From: an uncultured Prevotellaceae bacterium
GTDB lineage: Bacteria > Bacteroidota > Bacteroidia > Bacteroidales > Bacteroidaceae
Direction: 5' to 3'
DNA length: 54,979 bases
Assembly: GCA_937898415.1 (NCBI GenBank)
Contig: CALDLA010000132.1
Span: 1 to 54,979 of the forward strand
Shown here piece by piece: positions 18,501 through 27,100 of the stretch (position 1 is its first letter; every line of letters starts with the position of its first letter). The notes below the pieces were generated by a model, which was not told the DNA's origin, made no database searches, and saw nothing but the letters and a program-made list of their open reading frames with translations. The translations under genes were made by a program, and so were the position numbers.

Positions 18501-18781
18501 ACGACGTTGATACTTGACTTCCCTTTGACATCGACAGTCTTGCTCTTCATGCCGATGTAAGAGATGATCACGGGTTTGCCCGTTGACTTGAGTGTGAAAT
18601 TACCGTCGAGGTCAGTGATACCGCCGTTGCGCGTGTCCTTTTCAATGACACTGGCACCGATGACGGCTTCACCGCTCGAGTCCTTCACGTTGACCTTGAT
18701 GGTCTGCGCCTGTATCGTGCCCACAAACATGACGAGGGCTAACACAAGCGTCGCTCTGATACTCTTTAATTTTTCAGACAT
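15557..18781 (-). CDS. susC-like: SusC/RagA TonB-dependent outer-membrane transporter
   Basis: The 1074-residue protein has a signal peptide (to about residue 25), an N-terminal carboxypeptidase-regulatory-like beta domain (VKDSSGEAVIGASVIEKD, about 30-110), a TonB box/plug entry (VVVIGYGSVKKKDLTGSV near 105), a plug with DPLYIVDGFPV near 177 and a long beta-barrel ending in an aromatic residue (VVGLNLNF). It is the energised outer-membrane import pore for oligosaccharides with the SusD lid encoded next. It is the first gene of the susCD-DUF5123-GH3 operon, with a promoter near 18866-18897 and a LacI-like palindrome upstream. A plain N-terminus without a sigma-interacting signalling domain argues against ECF anti-sigma transenvelope control. 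Confidence 0.95.
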   Translation of the reverse strand: MSEKLKSIRATLVLALVMFVGTIQAQTIKVNVKDSSGEAVIGASVIEKDTRNGGITDLDGNFTLKSTGKPVIISYIGMKSKTVDVKGKSSINVVLEEDNTTLNDVVVIGYGSVKKKDLTGSVATVNSETLQAVPVANASEALTGKMPGVQITTTEGSPDADVKIRVRGGGSITQSNDPLYIVDGFPVESISDIPASDIEDITVLKDASSTAIYGSRGANGVILVTTKSGKAGQTKVSYNAYYSWKKIAKTMDVLSPADFAKWQYELALLKNSNNPEKISSYTDYFGNYQDIDLYDNIESNDWQDLIYGRTGHTFNHNININGGTDNIKYSFSYAHMNDKAIMIGSDFKRDNFSLKLNTKPSKKTTLDFQVRYAKTKINGAGSNDATGAYDTDKRLKFAVIYYPMPLKNLDPAAGTEDDDLGNLYNPIVSQADNDRQQHRKNLNMAGSFGWEIFSNFKAKTEFGYDDYTNYDKRFYGLTAYNVRNYADQEYANHPLISLANTSRERFRNTNTVNYDFKDLLGKDSPHSLNVLAGHEWVITKQHVNTNQVVGFPTDYNADKAWRLAAQGVASATSDVYTPEDKLLSYFGRLNYNFMDKYLLSATFRADASSKFADGNRWGYFPSAALAWRVSSEPFMKSTEKWLDDLKLRISYGTAGNNNIPSGQLIQEYEPYLATAPQRTWVNGFMNPLRPSTYMANPNLKWETTITRNLGIDFTILGGKINGSIEGYINTTKDLLIAFPVQGTGYEYQYRNMGKTENKGFEVSVTYHIINKKDWGIDLGANISVNKTKIKSLGDMEDFGWNTNWASTEIGNDYNIAVGSAVGEIIGYKSAGRYEVSDFESYDAASDTWKLKEGVADATALLKVRPGAMKIQDIDGNNVIGNEDIVKIGDVNPSAFGGFNINARAYGFDLAANFNYSIGNQVYNANRIEYTQTSKYQYRNMITEMADGKRWTNLDPQTGLLTNDPTRLAELNANTSLWSPYTNKMILTDWAIEDADFLRLNTLSLGYTIPASLTKRAGINSLRFYLTAYNVFTITGYSGFDPEADCIRKTALTPSVDYSGYPKSRQFVVGLNLNF

Positions 18782-18865
18782 AATTTTTGTTGTTTTAATG
18801 AATTATTTGTAGGTTATTTTTTCGAACGTAGTTCTGGTAAGTACAGTTTTAAGTAATTTACGCTG

Positions 18866-18897
18866 CAAAGATACGCAAATAATTTAAATAAACGAAA
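18866..18897 (-). promoter_or_regulatory. Promoter of the susC operon
   Basis: On the minus strand TATCTTTG (complement of 18866-18873) lies 20 bp after TTTC (complement of 18894-18897), close to the Bacteroidota consensus. The predicted leader before the susC ATG is about 75-80 nt. Confidence 0.7.
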
Positions 18898-18916
18898 GGT
18901 TCTGTAGCCTTTTTTT

Positions 18917-18930
18917 CGCAAACGTTTGCG
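18917..18930. promoter_or_regulatory. LacI/PurR-like operator palindrome upstream of susC
   Basis: CGCAAACGTTTGCG is a perfect 14-bp palindrome with the central AAACGTTT typical of LacI-family sites. It starts about 20 bp upstream of the susC -33 element, and a near-copy lies at 22662-22675 over the pectinesterase promoter. Confidence 0.55.
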
Positions 18931-18940
18931 TCAAAGTGTT

Positions 18941-18978
18941 AAAAAAGGCGTGGCCAGACAACCGCCTGACCACGCCTT
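18941..18978 (-). terminator. Intrinsic terminator after the pectinesterase gene
   Basis: On the minus strand AAGGCGTGG-tCAG pairs with CTG-gCCACGCCTT around a short loop and is followed by six T. It lies about 100 bp beyond the pectinesterase stop and isolates that transcript from the susC promoter. Confidence 0.85.
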
Positions 18979-19079
18979 AATAATCAATAAAGTGTAACGA
19001 GCCTCGTGATTACTTCACAATCATTTTAACTTCGTTGAGCTCGTTCCCGTTCTGGAATGTGAGCAAGCTCTCATTCCTC

Positions 19080-22000
19080 TCACTTAATCACGACCTTTTT
19101 GCCGTTCATGATGTAGATGCCCTTTGGGGCGTTCTTCACTCGGATGCCCTGCAGGTTATAGACTGTACCGGCAGCGTTGGTGTCAGCTTCAACATTGTTG
19201 ATGGCACTGGGAATGACAGAGACAGAAGCCTCAGGACCGAAGCCGCCGCGAGCGTTGGCAGCACGAATGGTCAGTGCATCCTTGTCGGGGTCAATGGTGA
19301 CATTGAAACTCGAACCTTCAGTGATGCCGACGAATTCGCCGTTCAGGAACAGCGCGTAGGCAATAGCACCGTTGTTGGCAGGTGTCCATGTCACCGTACC
19401 GTTGTCGTACTTGGCATTGGCGGGAGCGTCCAGTTGCTTGGCCTGCTGCTGAGCTTCAGTTGCCCATTCGCCGAGCACGTTCTGGATGGAGTAGGTCTCC
19501 AGTGCCGAAGCGTCGAGGATGGTGTTCATCGTTGTGCCCTCCTTGGGGAAGGTGATGGTGTTCTCGGCAGGTGTGATATTCTTGCCGCTTTCATCCTTCG
19601 TACCGTACTCACCAGCAATGCTGTAGTCACAGTTCAGCGGGTTGGTGGTGTTCCAACGTGTCTCAATAAGCTTGCTGGGGTCGAGTAGGGTAGTATTCAG
19701 GTAGATACAAACAGGATGGTCGCTCCAGGCACGGCCGAAGTTGTACTTGTCGGCATGGTTCTCAACAGTGCAGTTGTTGAACACGTAGAGCTCGGAGTTA
19801 GCCGTGATGGTCGAGCTGCTACGCTGCTCGTTCACCAGCTTCACCTCGTTGTAGTAAACTTTACCGTTACCGCAGAGATAGTCGACGGTGCCGTGAAGTT
19901 CACCACCCTCCCAGTAGTAGAGACCGCCTACCTTATGAGAATAATAGGTGTCCTGATGGGAGAGCAGAATGACATTCTTGCAGATGGTCTTGGTTCCCTG
20001 ATCGTGCAGAGAGGCGGCACGTCCGTCGTTACCAGCGTAGGCAAAGTCGTTCTTCAGTGTCAGATCCTGCATGTAGAGGCCTTCACCGGTATTGTTCAGC
20101 AGATCACCTTTGCCCAAGCCTTCCTCGGCGGGACGGGTGACGATGATGGTCTTCTCGGCACTCTGTCCGATGAGTGACACGTTCTTACCAGAGATTACGG
20201 TTTGTACGGTCTGTCCAAGGTCATAGGTACCGTTAGGCAGGAAGATCTTGGCACCTTCTTCGGCACTGGCTGTGTTGATGGCCATCAGCAGGCCGGCAGC
20301 GTCACCAGCTGGAACGATGTAGTAGCCAGAGGCATCCTTAGCCAGGAAGTCGGTGACGTTGTAGACGGTCACCATGTGCAGATAAGTCTGCTCGGCAAAG
20401 GTGAAGGTCAGTTGTGTGGCCGGACCGTCGTAGGTAAGTGAGGTAAGACCGCCGTCGTTCTCAGCTTTTGCGGGTACGTCGTCCTTGATGACGTTGCCTG
20501 CTGCATCGGTAACCTTGATGGTAGTGCCGTTGCCATACTGGCAGAGCATCAACACAATCTGAGCCTTGCCGGCCACGTCGACGGTAAATGTGCCGCTAGC
20601 GTTGAACGTCCAGCCGTGGTTGTTATAGTATGATCCGCCCTCGGTGCTGATGGTCTCGTGGTCCTCAGGATAGAAGGTGGCCTTTGTCAGGTCGTAGGTC
20701 TGAACAGATCCCACTTCTACAGACTCAACGGGAGTTACACCTGCCTTCAGTGTCACATTGCCTGTGACGATATCGGTGGTCTTCACCTTGATGTCGTTGG
20801 CATAGTACCAGCCACGGAACTTCTGACCGTCAGGAATGGTCAAGTCTGCCTCGCTGTAAGGAATCTCGCCGATGGGGTCACCCTCATAGACGGTCTTGGT
20901 ACCGAGCACTTTGTTGTCCTGGTCCTTATAAGTGATGACAGCCTCCGACACCTCGGTAGCCTCGGCCTTGAAATAAGGCAGGTAGGCAATGTTCGAGAAG
21001 GTCAGTGTGGTGGGTTCGCCTATATAGAAATAGGTGGCGGCCGCCTTGTCCTGATGATAGCAGGTTGCAGTCTTTAGGTTAGGCTCGGCCAACAGTTCGC
21101 CAGCAGCATTGGTAACTGTGCAGGTAGCGGGGTTGGCATACTGACAGCCACCGATGGTGAATTTCACGGTGCCGTCAACGGGAACTGTAATCGTCACGTT
21201 GCCATAGCCATGTGAGTCGTTACGCTGTGTTCCGCTGAAGGTTACGCCTGCGGGCAGCTTCGATGTATCGAATTCTCCCGACATGTCGGCATTGGTAATC
21301 TCAAAGTCCACAAACTTGCGGGCTACATTTTCCTTGAAGACGACCTTCGACAGGACACCCTCAGCAGTCGTCTTACGCTCAATAAAGATACCTGTCACAT
21401 CTGCGGCAATTTCAATGCTGCCGGAGTTGGGACTGGCATCAACGGCCACCTCACCAATGAGGTCGCCCTTAGTGGCAGCGCCATCGGCGATGGTGCAGGC
21501 ATAGACGTTTACGGTGTATGCATCAGCTGTCTTGCGGTTGCCGATGGTCAGTGTCAATTTACCGGCAACGGCAGGCTTCTCGAAGAAGGCATAGCCTGAG
21601 CTGTTCAGTTTCACACCGTTCAGTCCCATGTTAGTACTTGGAGCGTCGTTGACGTAGGCACCATAGTACAGACCGTTGTCCGGACCTTTGGTCGGAATCT
21701 GATTGCTCGTGTAGTCCCATGTCAGTACCACGGGGTCGTGGTCGGGCATAGGCTCCGGTTCAAAAGCCTCGGCCTTGAAGTAAGGCAGATATGCGATGTC
21801 GGTAAAAGTCAGCGTCGTTGGCTCGCCAGTATATTCATAGGTGACGACGGTACCATCCTGATGATAGCATTTCTCCGTATTCAGGTTGGGCTCTGCTAAC
21901 AACTCTCCGGCAGCATTGGTGACCTTGCAGGTGGCAGGATTGGCATACTGGCAACCGCCGATGCTGAACTTCACCGCTCCGGTGACAGGGATTGTCAGCG

Positions 22001-22601
22001 TCACGTTGCCATATCCGTGATTGTCATTTCGTTGTGTACCTGAGAAGGTGACACCAGCAGGAAGCTTCGACGTGTCGAACTCTCCCGACATGTCAGTGTT
22101 GGTAATCTCGAAGTCCTGGAAGGCGACGGGTTCCGGCTCTGGTTCAAAAGCCTCGGCCTTGAAGTAAGGCAGATAAGCGATGTCTGTGAAAGTCAGCGTC
22201 GTTGGCTCACCTGTATATTCATAGGTGACGACGGTACCATCCTGATGATAGCATTTCTCCGTCTTCAGGTTGGGCTCTGCTAACAACTCTCCGGCAGCAT
22301 TGGTGACCTTGCAGGTGGCAGGATTGGCATACTGGCAACCGCCGATGCTGAACTTCACCGCTCCGGTGACAGGGATTGTCAGCGTCACGTTGCCGTATCC
22401 GTGATTGTCATTTCGTTGTGTACCTGAGAAGGTGACACCCTCGGGAAGCTTCGACGTGTCGAATTCTCCCGACATGTCAGCGTTGGTAATCTCGAAGTCA
22501 ACAAAACCAGTCGGAGTAGTGGACTCCTTGTCGGCGTATGCAACTCCAAATAGCATCGTAAGGATGCTCAAAAGTGAGATACGTAATAATTTGTAATTCA
22601 T
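19080..22601 (-). CDS. Multi-module secreted pectinesterase (CE8)
   Basis: The likely start is the ATG at 22601 (MNYKLLRISLLSIL), giving 1173 residues; two ATGs lie just upstream. After the signal peptide come two almost identical 128-residue beta-sandwich modules (about 30-285), a different beta-sandwich (about 285-415), a third diverged copy (about 420-545), an InlB/Listeria-Bacteroides-type segment (about 550-620) and another related module (about 625-740). The CE8 beta-helix spans about 745-1075, with HQDTYYSH, GTVDYLCGNGKVYY and NFGRAW matching the pectin methylesterase motifs with two catalytic Asp. An FN3-like domain and a sorting-like tail (YNLQGIRV...PKGIYIMNGKKVVIK) close it. It would remove methyl esters from homogalacturonan outside the cell, making substrate for PL1 and GH28. 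It is monocistronic. Confidence 0.88.
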   Translation of the reverse strand: MNYKLLRISLLSILTMLFGVAYADKESTTPTGFVDFEITNADMSGEFDTSKLPEGVTFSGTQRNDNHGYGNVTLTIPVTGAVKFSIGGCQYANPATCKVTNAAGELLAEPNLKTEKCYHQDGTVVTYEYTGEPTTLTFTDIAYLPYFKAEAFEPEPEPVAFQDFEITNTDMSGEFDTSKLPAGVTFSGTQRNDNHGYGNVTLTIPVTGAVKFSIGGCQYANPATCKVTNAAGELLAEPNLNTEKCYHQDGTVVTYEYTGEPTTLTFTDIAYLPYFKAEAFEPEPMPDHDPVVLTWDYTSNQIPTKGPDNGLYYGAYVNDAPSTNMGLNGVKLNSSGYAFFEKPAVAGKLTLTIGNRKTADAYTVNVYACTIADGAATKGDLIGEVAVDASPNSGSIEIAADVTGIFIERKTTAEGVLSKVVFKENVARKFVDFEITNADMSGEFDTSKLPAGVTFSGTQRNDSHGYGNVTITVPVDGTVKFTIGGCQYANPATCTVTNAAGELLAEPNLKTATCYHQDKAAATYFYIGEPTTLTFSNIAYLPYFKAEATEVSEAVITYKDQDNKVLGTKTVYEGDPIGEIPYSEADLTIPDGQKFRGWYYANDIKVKTTDIVTGNVTLKAGVTPVESVEVGSVQTYDLTKATFYPEDHETISTEGGSYYNNHGWTFNASGTFTVDVAGKAQIVLMLCQYGNGTTIKVTDAAGNVIKDDVPAKAENDGGLTSLTYDGPATQLTFTFAEQTYLHMVTVYNVTDFLAKDASGYYIVPAGDAAGLLMAINTASAEEGAKIFLPNGTYDLGQTVQTVISGKNVSLIGQSAEKTIIVTRPAEEGLGKGDLLNNTGEGLYMQDLTLKNDFAYAGNDGRAASLHDQGTKTICKNVILLSHQDTYYSHKVGGLYYWEGGELHGTVDYLCGNGKVYYNEVKLVNEQRSSSTITANSELYVFNNCTVENHADKYNFGRAWSDHPVCIYLNTTLLDPSKLIETRWNTTNPLNCDYSIAGEYGTKDESGKNITPAENTITFPKEGTTMNTILDASALETYSIQNVLGEWATEAQQQAKQLDAPANAKYDNGTVTWTPANNGAIAYALFLNGEFVGITEGSSFNVTIDPDKDALTIRAANARGGFGPEASVSVIPSAINNVEADTNAAGTVYNLQGIRVKNAPKGIYIMNGKKVVIK
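21757..22511 (-). repeat. Recent in-frame 384-bp tandem duplication inside the pectinesterase gene
   Basis: Two consecutive copies of the module coding sequence have a period of 384 bp (128 codons). Long stretches are identical, for example around 21850-22020 and 22234-22404, with only scattered differences. A third copy near 20965-21310 is clearly diverged. The close identity points to recent duplication or gene conversion of a binding module. Confidence 0.85.
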
Positions 22602-22636
22602 AAGCATTATAGTTTTAGTTGTCATCAATTTTGTCG

Positions 22637-22675
22637 CAAAGGTACGATATTTTTTTGAATCCGCGAACGTTTACG
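22637..22675 (-). promoter_or_regulatory. Pectinesterase promoter with overlapping LacI-like operator
   Basis: TACCTTTG (complement of 22637-22644) and TTCG (complement of 22664-22667) are 19 bp apart. A palindrome CGCGAACGTTTACG at 22662-22675 overlaps the -33 element. It differs from the susC-upstream operator at 2 of 14 positions. A repressor there would block RNA polymerase. Confidence 0.6.
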
Positions 22676-22695
22676 CCTCTTTTTTTATTCTTTTC

Positions 22696-22726
22696 TTTGC
22701 AGTATCAAATTAAAAGCGTATCTTTG
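22696..22726 (+). promoter_or_regulatory. Promoter of the 22776 gene
   Basis: TTTG at 22696-22699 and TATCTTTG at 22719-22726 are 19 bp apart. It is back to back with the pectinesterase promoter, and the palindrome at 22662-22675 is about 20 bp upstream of its -33 element, so both could respond to one regulator. Confidence 0.75.
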
Positions 22727-22775
22727 CCGCAGGAAATGCAAACAACATTTATTATTCATTAAAACTAAAACGCTT

Positions 22776-24041
22776 ATGAAAAAACTATTTACACTTATTG
22801 CCATGGCCGCTATTGCCATGGGAGTCAATGCACAGAAGATTACCTTTACAGAGGCCGATGAGGCTGCTGCAGGTACTTTGGATGGGAAGGTGTTTACAAG
22901 TGGCGACTTCAAACTGACCATCACCGACACGAATGGTAAGGTTGCCCTCGACAAGAACGCCCAGCTTTTTGGAACGGCCGAGGCTAACGAGAAGTCCGGC
23001 GGTGGTCGTCTGAAGAGCGGTGGTAAGTCAAGTTCAAGCAATATGCTGACGCTGACCATTCCCTCTGCCGGAACCTTAAAGATTTTGGCTCGCACAGGTA
23101 GCAACAGTGCCACAGACCGTACGGTGGTTGTGACTCAAAATGAAACAGAACTCTACAATCAGGTAGTCAAGGAGGACGATGCCGTGAAAGTAACAGGTCT
23201 TGATGAATCAGACCCCTCGAAGGAAACTAATGTTTACCCTGTTATCAGTGTTCCCGTTGAGGCTGGCGAAGTGGTTGTCACTTATCCTATTGGCTCTATC
23301 AACTTCTACGGTTTCGAACTTGTCAGCGGTTCTTCTGTCGAGACTCAGACATGGACGCTTGTCGGCGTAGGTCCTCTTTGTGGATCTGCCTGGGATTTGA
23401 ATGACGAGTCGAACCTGATGACCACTACCGATGGTGTCAACTACACATTGGTCAAGGAAGACGCTGTGCTCGAGGGAGGTGTCGCTTACGAATACAAGGC
23501 CGCCAAGGATAAGTCTTGGGATGTCAGCGTACCTCAGTCGGGCAATCAGTCGCTGACCGTGAGCGAGACGGGTAAGTACAAGGTGACCTTCACCCTGAAT
23601 GTCGAGACCGGCACATTGACAGCTGAGGCCGTGAAGACCGGTGAGGCTGAGATTGGCGAGAAGACCTACTCCGTCATTGGCAGTTTCAAGGGTGACACTT
23701 GGACTATCGACTACGACTTGGTGAAGGGTGCCGACGGTCTTTATACGGTTGTCATTGATGGTGTGGATGCAGGTAACTACGAGTTCAAGGTACGTGAGAA
23801 CCACGACTGGACGATGTCTTATCCCAACAGCAATTACAAGATAACTGTTGATGCTGACGGTTCTGCCGTTACTGTCACGTTCAATGCTGAGACCAAGGAG
23901 ATAACCGCTGTTGCCGGTACCACCAAGGTTAATGCCGTGAAGGCCGAGAAGGCTGGCGTGAAGTACAACCTCGCCGGACGCAAGGTCAATGCTCAGTACA
24001 AGGGTATCGTCATCGAGAACGGTCGCAAGGTACTGAAGTAA
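22776..24041 (+). CDS. Secreted protein with SusF/X25-like carbohydrate-binding repeats
   Basis: The 421-residue product has a signal peptide (MKKLFTLIAMAAIAMGVNAQ). An N-terminal beta-sandwich (about 20-185) has a Ser-rich SGGKSSSSNMLTLTIPSAGTL loop read as separate pieces SGGKSSSSN and LTLTIPSAG. Two X25/SusE-SusF-like modules follow: WTLVGVGPLCGSAWDLN with KDKSWDVSVPQSG (about 195-285), and TYSVIGSFKGDTWTID with ENHDWTMSYPNSNYKI (about 300-390). The C-terminus is a sorting-like tail (KYNLAGRKVNAQYKGIVIEN). There is no catalytic domain. The aromatic, gly-rich modules suggest carbohydrate binding at the surface or in the medium. It is divergent from the pectinesterase and probably co-regulated; its ligand is unknown. 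Confidence 0.7.
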   Translation: MKKLFTLIAMAAIAMGVNAQKITFTEADEAAAGTLDGKVFTSGDFKLTITDTNGKVALDKNAQLFGTAEANEKSGGGRLKSGGKSSSSNMLTLTIPSAGTLKILARTGSNSATDRTVVVTQNETELYNQVVKEDDAVKVTGLDESDPSKETNVYPVISVPVEAGEVVVTYPIGSINFYGFELVSGSSVETQTWTLVGVGPLCGSAWDLNDESNLMTTTDGVNYTLVKEDAVLEGGVAYEYKAAKDKSWDVSVPQSGNQSLTVSETGKYKVTFTLNVETGTLTAEAVKTGEAEIGEKTYSVIGSFKGDTWTIDYDLVKGADGLYTVVIDGVDAGNYEFKVRENHDWTMSYPNSNYKITVDADGSAVTVTFNAETKEITAVAGTTKVNAVKAEKAGVKYNLAGRKVNAQYKGIVIENGRKVLK

Positions 24042-24062
24042 TAGTCCCTTTATCCAATAAGT

Positions 24063-24099
24063 AACTGGTCCGCCGAGCAATCTGCTCAGCGGGCCAGTT
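24063..24099. terminator. Hairpin between convergent genes
   Basis: AACTGGTCCGC (24063-24073) and GCGGGCCAGTT (24089-24099) form a near-perfect stem, with an inner GAGCA/TGCTC pair. It lies between the convergent stop codons at 24041 and 24106. The T-run is weak on both strands, so termination may be inefficient or factor-assisted. Confidence 0.55.
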
Positions 24100-24105
24100 T
24101 CCTTG

Positions 24106-27100
24106 TTATTTGAGTTCTATGTCACCATAGCCCATACGACTGCCCTCAGCCAGCCGGTCGGCATCGAGTTTGATGATACGTGCCTTGGTGGCGGGGAACT
24201 TGATGGTTTGCCAGATGGGGTTGTTGACGATATTGGAGAATTCTCCTGAAGCGAGCTTTGTCCAGTGGCTCCAGTCGGTAGAAGCCCAAAGGGTGTAGTG
24301 GGTGATGAGACCATCCTTGCTATCCTGTGGCGGCAGGTAGCGGAAAGTTGTAAAAGTCTGCTCCTGGTCCCAGTCAATCATCATCTGCGTGGGACTGCTG
24401 AAGAAAATGTGAAGGGCTGATGACTTCTTCTCGCCTGAGTCAGGAATGTCGGCAGTCAAGTCGGGGGCGAGATAGACACCCAGCTTCTTGATGACAGGCT
24501 CAGCCTTACTGTCAGTAACCGTGAAACGAAGTTGAGTGGCCTTGACGGTGGGGAAGCAGATGATGCGGCGATGACCGATGGTGGTCAATCCATCGCCATT
24601 GTCAACCAAGGCATCTTTCAGCGGTTGCCATTGCTCATTGGCGAATACTTCCAACGAGAACTTCTTTACACGCTGTCCTAAGGCAATATCTTCCTCGGCA
24701 AGGAAACGATTAAAGACGACGGGCTTGCCAAAGTCGATGGTGGTGACCGCACCTTCCTTTACGACGCGGGCCTTCTCTGCGAGGTTCTCCTTGAACACCT
24801 CGTCAATCATCTTCTTGAAGGCGATGCCGCGCAGACTGTCGTTAGGGTGAATACGGCCATTGGGGGCGATGGGGAAGTTGAGCAGCAGGGTGGAGTTGCG
24901 TCCAACCGATTTATAATAGGTATCCATGAGCTTCGACAGACTCTTCACGTGCTCGTTCTCCGTCTCGTGGTAGAACCAGCCCGGCCGGATGCTGGTGTTC
25001 GTCTCACCAGGGCACCATACATCGCCGTCTTCTACGCCGTAGTGGAGCATCGGGTAGGGCGTGTCGCCCTTCGAGGGCATAAGGCTCCAGTTCGTCTCGC
25101 CCACGTTGCCGGCCTCCGTGCCCACCCAGCGCAGGTCGCCTCGGTCGCCACCGTCGTTCCAGATGACGGCATTTGGCTGCAGTTCGCGAATCATGCGGAA
25201 CGTCTCGGCCCATTGGTAATAAGTCTTGCCGTCGATGCGGCGCGTCTCGTTAGCACCGCCATACCAGCCGTCACCACCATTGGCCCCGTCGAACCATACC
25301 TCGAAGATGTCACCATATTGGGTCAGCAGTTCGCGAAGCTGGTTGCGGAAATAGGTGATGTATTCGGGCTTGCCATAGTCTTTGTGATTTCTGTCCCACG
25401 GCGAGAGATAGACGGCGAACTTCAACCCCTCTTCCCGACAGGCCTCAGCCAATTCGCGTACCACGTCGCCCTTGCCGTTCTTCCAAGGCGCATTCTTCAC
25501 ACTATACTCCGTATACTTCGACGGCCACATACAGAACCCGCAATGATGCTTGGCCGTGAAAATGATGCCCTTCATGCCCGCCTGCTTGCAGACGCGCGCC
25601 CATTGCCGACAGTCTAGGTCAGAAGGATTAAACAGCTTCGGGTCTTCGTTGCCAAAGCCCCATTCCTGGTCGGTGTACGTGTTCATGGAGTAGTGGATAA
25701 ACGCATACATCTCCATGTCCTGCCACCGCAGCTGGTTCTCACTGGGCACAGGCCCGCAGTACAATGTCTTCCTAACGGTATATGTCCCTGACTGATACTC
25801 CTTGGTCTTGTTCTCATAGGGAAGTGTAACGGAGGCGGTAGCCCCTGCGGGGATGGTGAAGGTCCATACCCAGTCGTTGCCCTCATATTTCCAATGGCTT
25901 TCTATAATGCCAGCAGCCGAATGGTAGGTGGCATCAAGATGTCCCAAACGGCGGTCGGGTACAGGCTTCATGATAATGTGCTTGAAGCCAGGAAGAACTG
26001 GATCGGAGGCAATGCCTGCACAGGTCTGCCATATCCATTGGCACACGCAGCCATAGGCATAGTGGTTAAAGCTGTTCATGCCCTTTGGCCCCATGCCTTT
26101 GTCCTTCGTATAGCTGTTCCAGCGTTCCCAGATGGTGGTGGCACCGTTATCGACAGAGTACAGCCAACTGGGGTTCTTACGCTGGAAGAGCAGTGTATAG
26201 GCCACGTCTGTCATACCGTTGTCCGTGAGCGTAGACATTAGAATAGAAGTGCCGAGAAATCCGGTCTGTAGGCAGTCGTCATGCTCTCGGAAGTTCTGGC
26301 GCAGACGCTCAATCATCTTTGCCTTTGCTTCGCCTTCGAAGAGATTGTTCTTCAGAGCGAAGAGTGCAGGTGTCTGCATTGTATTGAGGATACCGCACTT
26401 GAAAGAACCATCAGTGTTGAAGAAACGTTCGCGCAGATACTTCTTCGCTTCTTTCACCATTGCTTCATACTCAGCGGCATTGCGGCCTGTAGCCTTAGCC
26501 ATATCAACCATCATGTCGGCATCAATGGCCCAGTACGATGCGCCCAGATAGTTCCAATATTCTATAGCCTCGGGCTTCGGGTCATTACCATCGAAGGCAC
26601 TGCGCCCACAAGTTTCCAGCGGCTCGTAGCTCAGCCAGTCGCCCCACTGGTAGTTGCCATTCTCCTTGGCCAGTGCTGTGTGGTCGTACTTCGTAAGGTT
26701 GATATGAGTCATATATCGTTTCATCGACTCCCAGCTCTCCTCGATGATCGACTTATCGCCAAACTGCTTCCACACCGTCCAAGGCACAATGATGCCTGCA
26801 TCAGTCCAGCCGAAACGCATGTATTCATTGCGACTTGAACCATATTGCCCCGGAGGTGCCACGCTGGGATAGCCGCCTTCGTCGTTTTGCGAGTCGCGCA
26901 GGTCGTGCAGCCATTTATGGAAGAATCGGTTGGTATTGGCAAAAAAGGTGCCTGTCTCGCAGAACACCTGCGTGTCGGCCGTCCAGCCCAGACGTTCGTT
27001 GCGCTGCGGACAATCGGTGGGTACGCTGAGGTAGTTGGAGCGCATCCCCCACATGGCGTTTGAGATAAGTTGGTTTACGAGGTCGTTGCCCGTGGTGATA

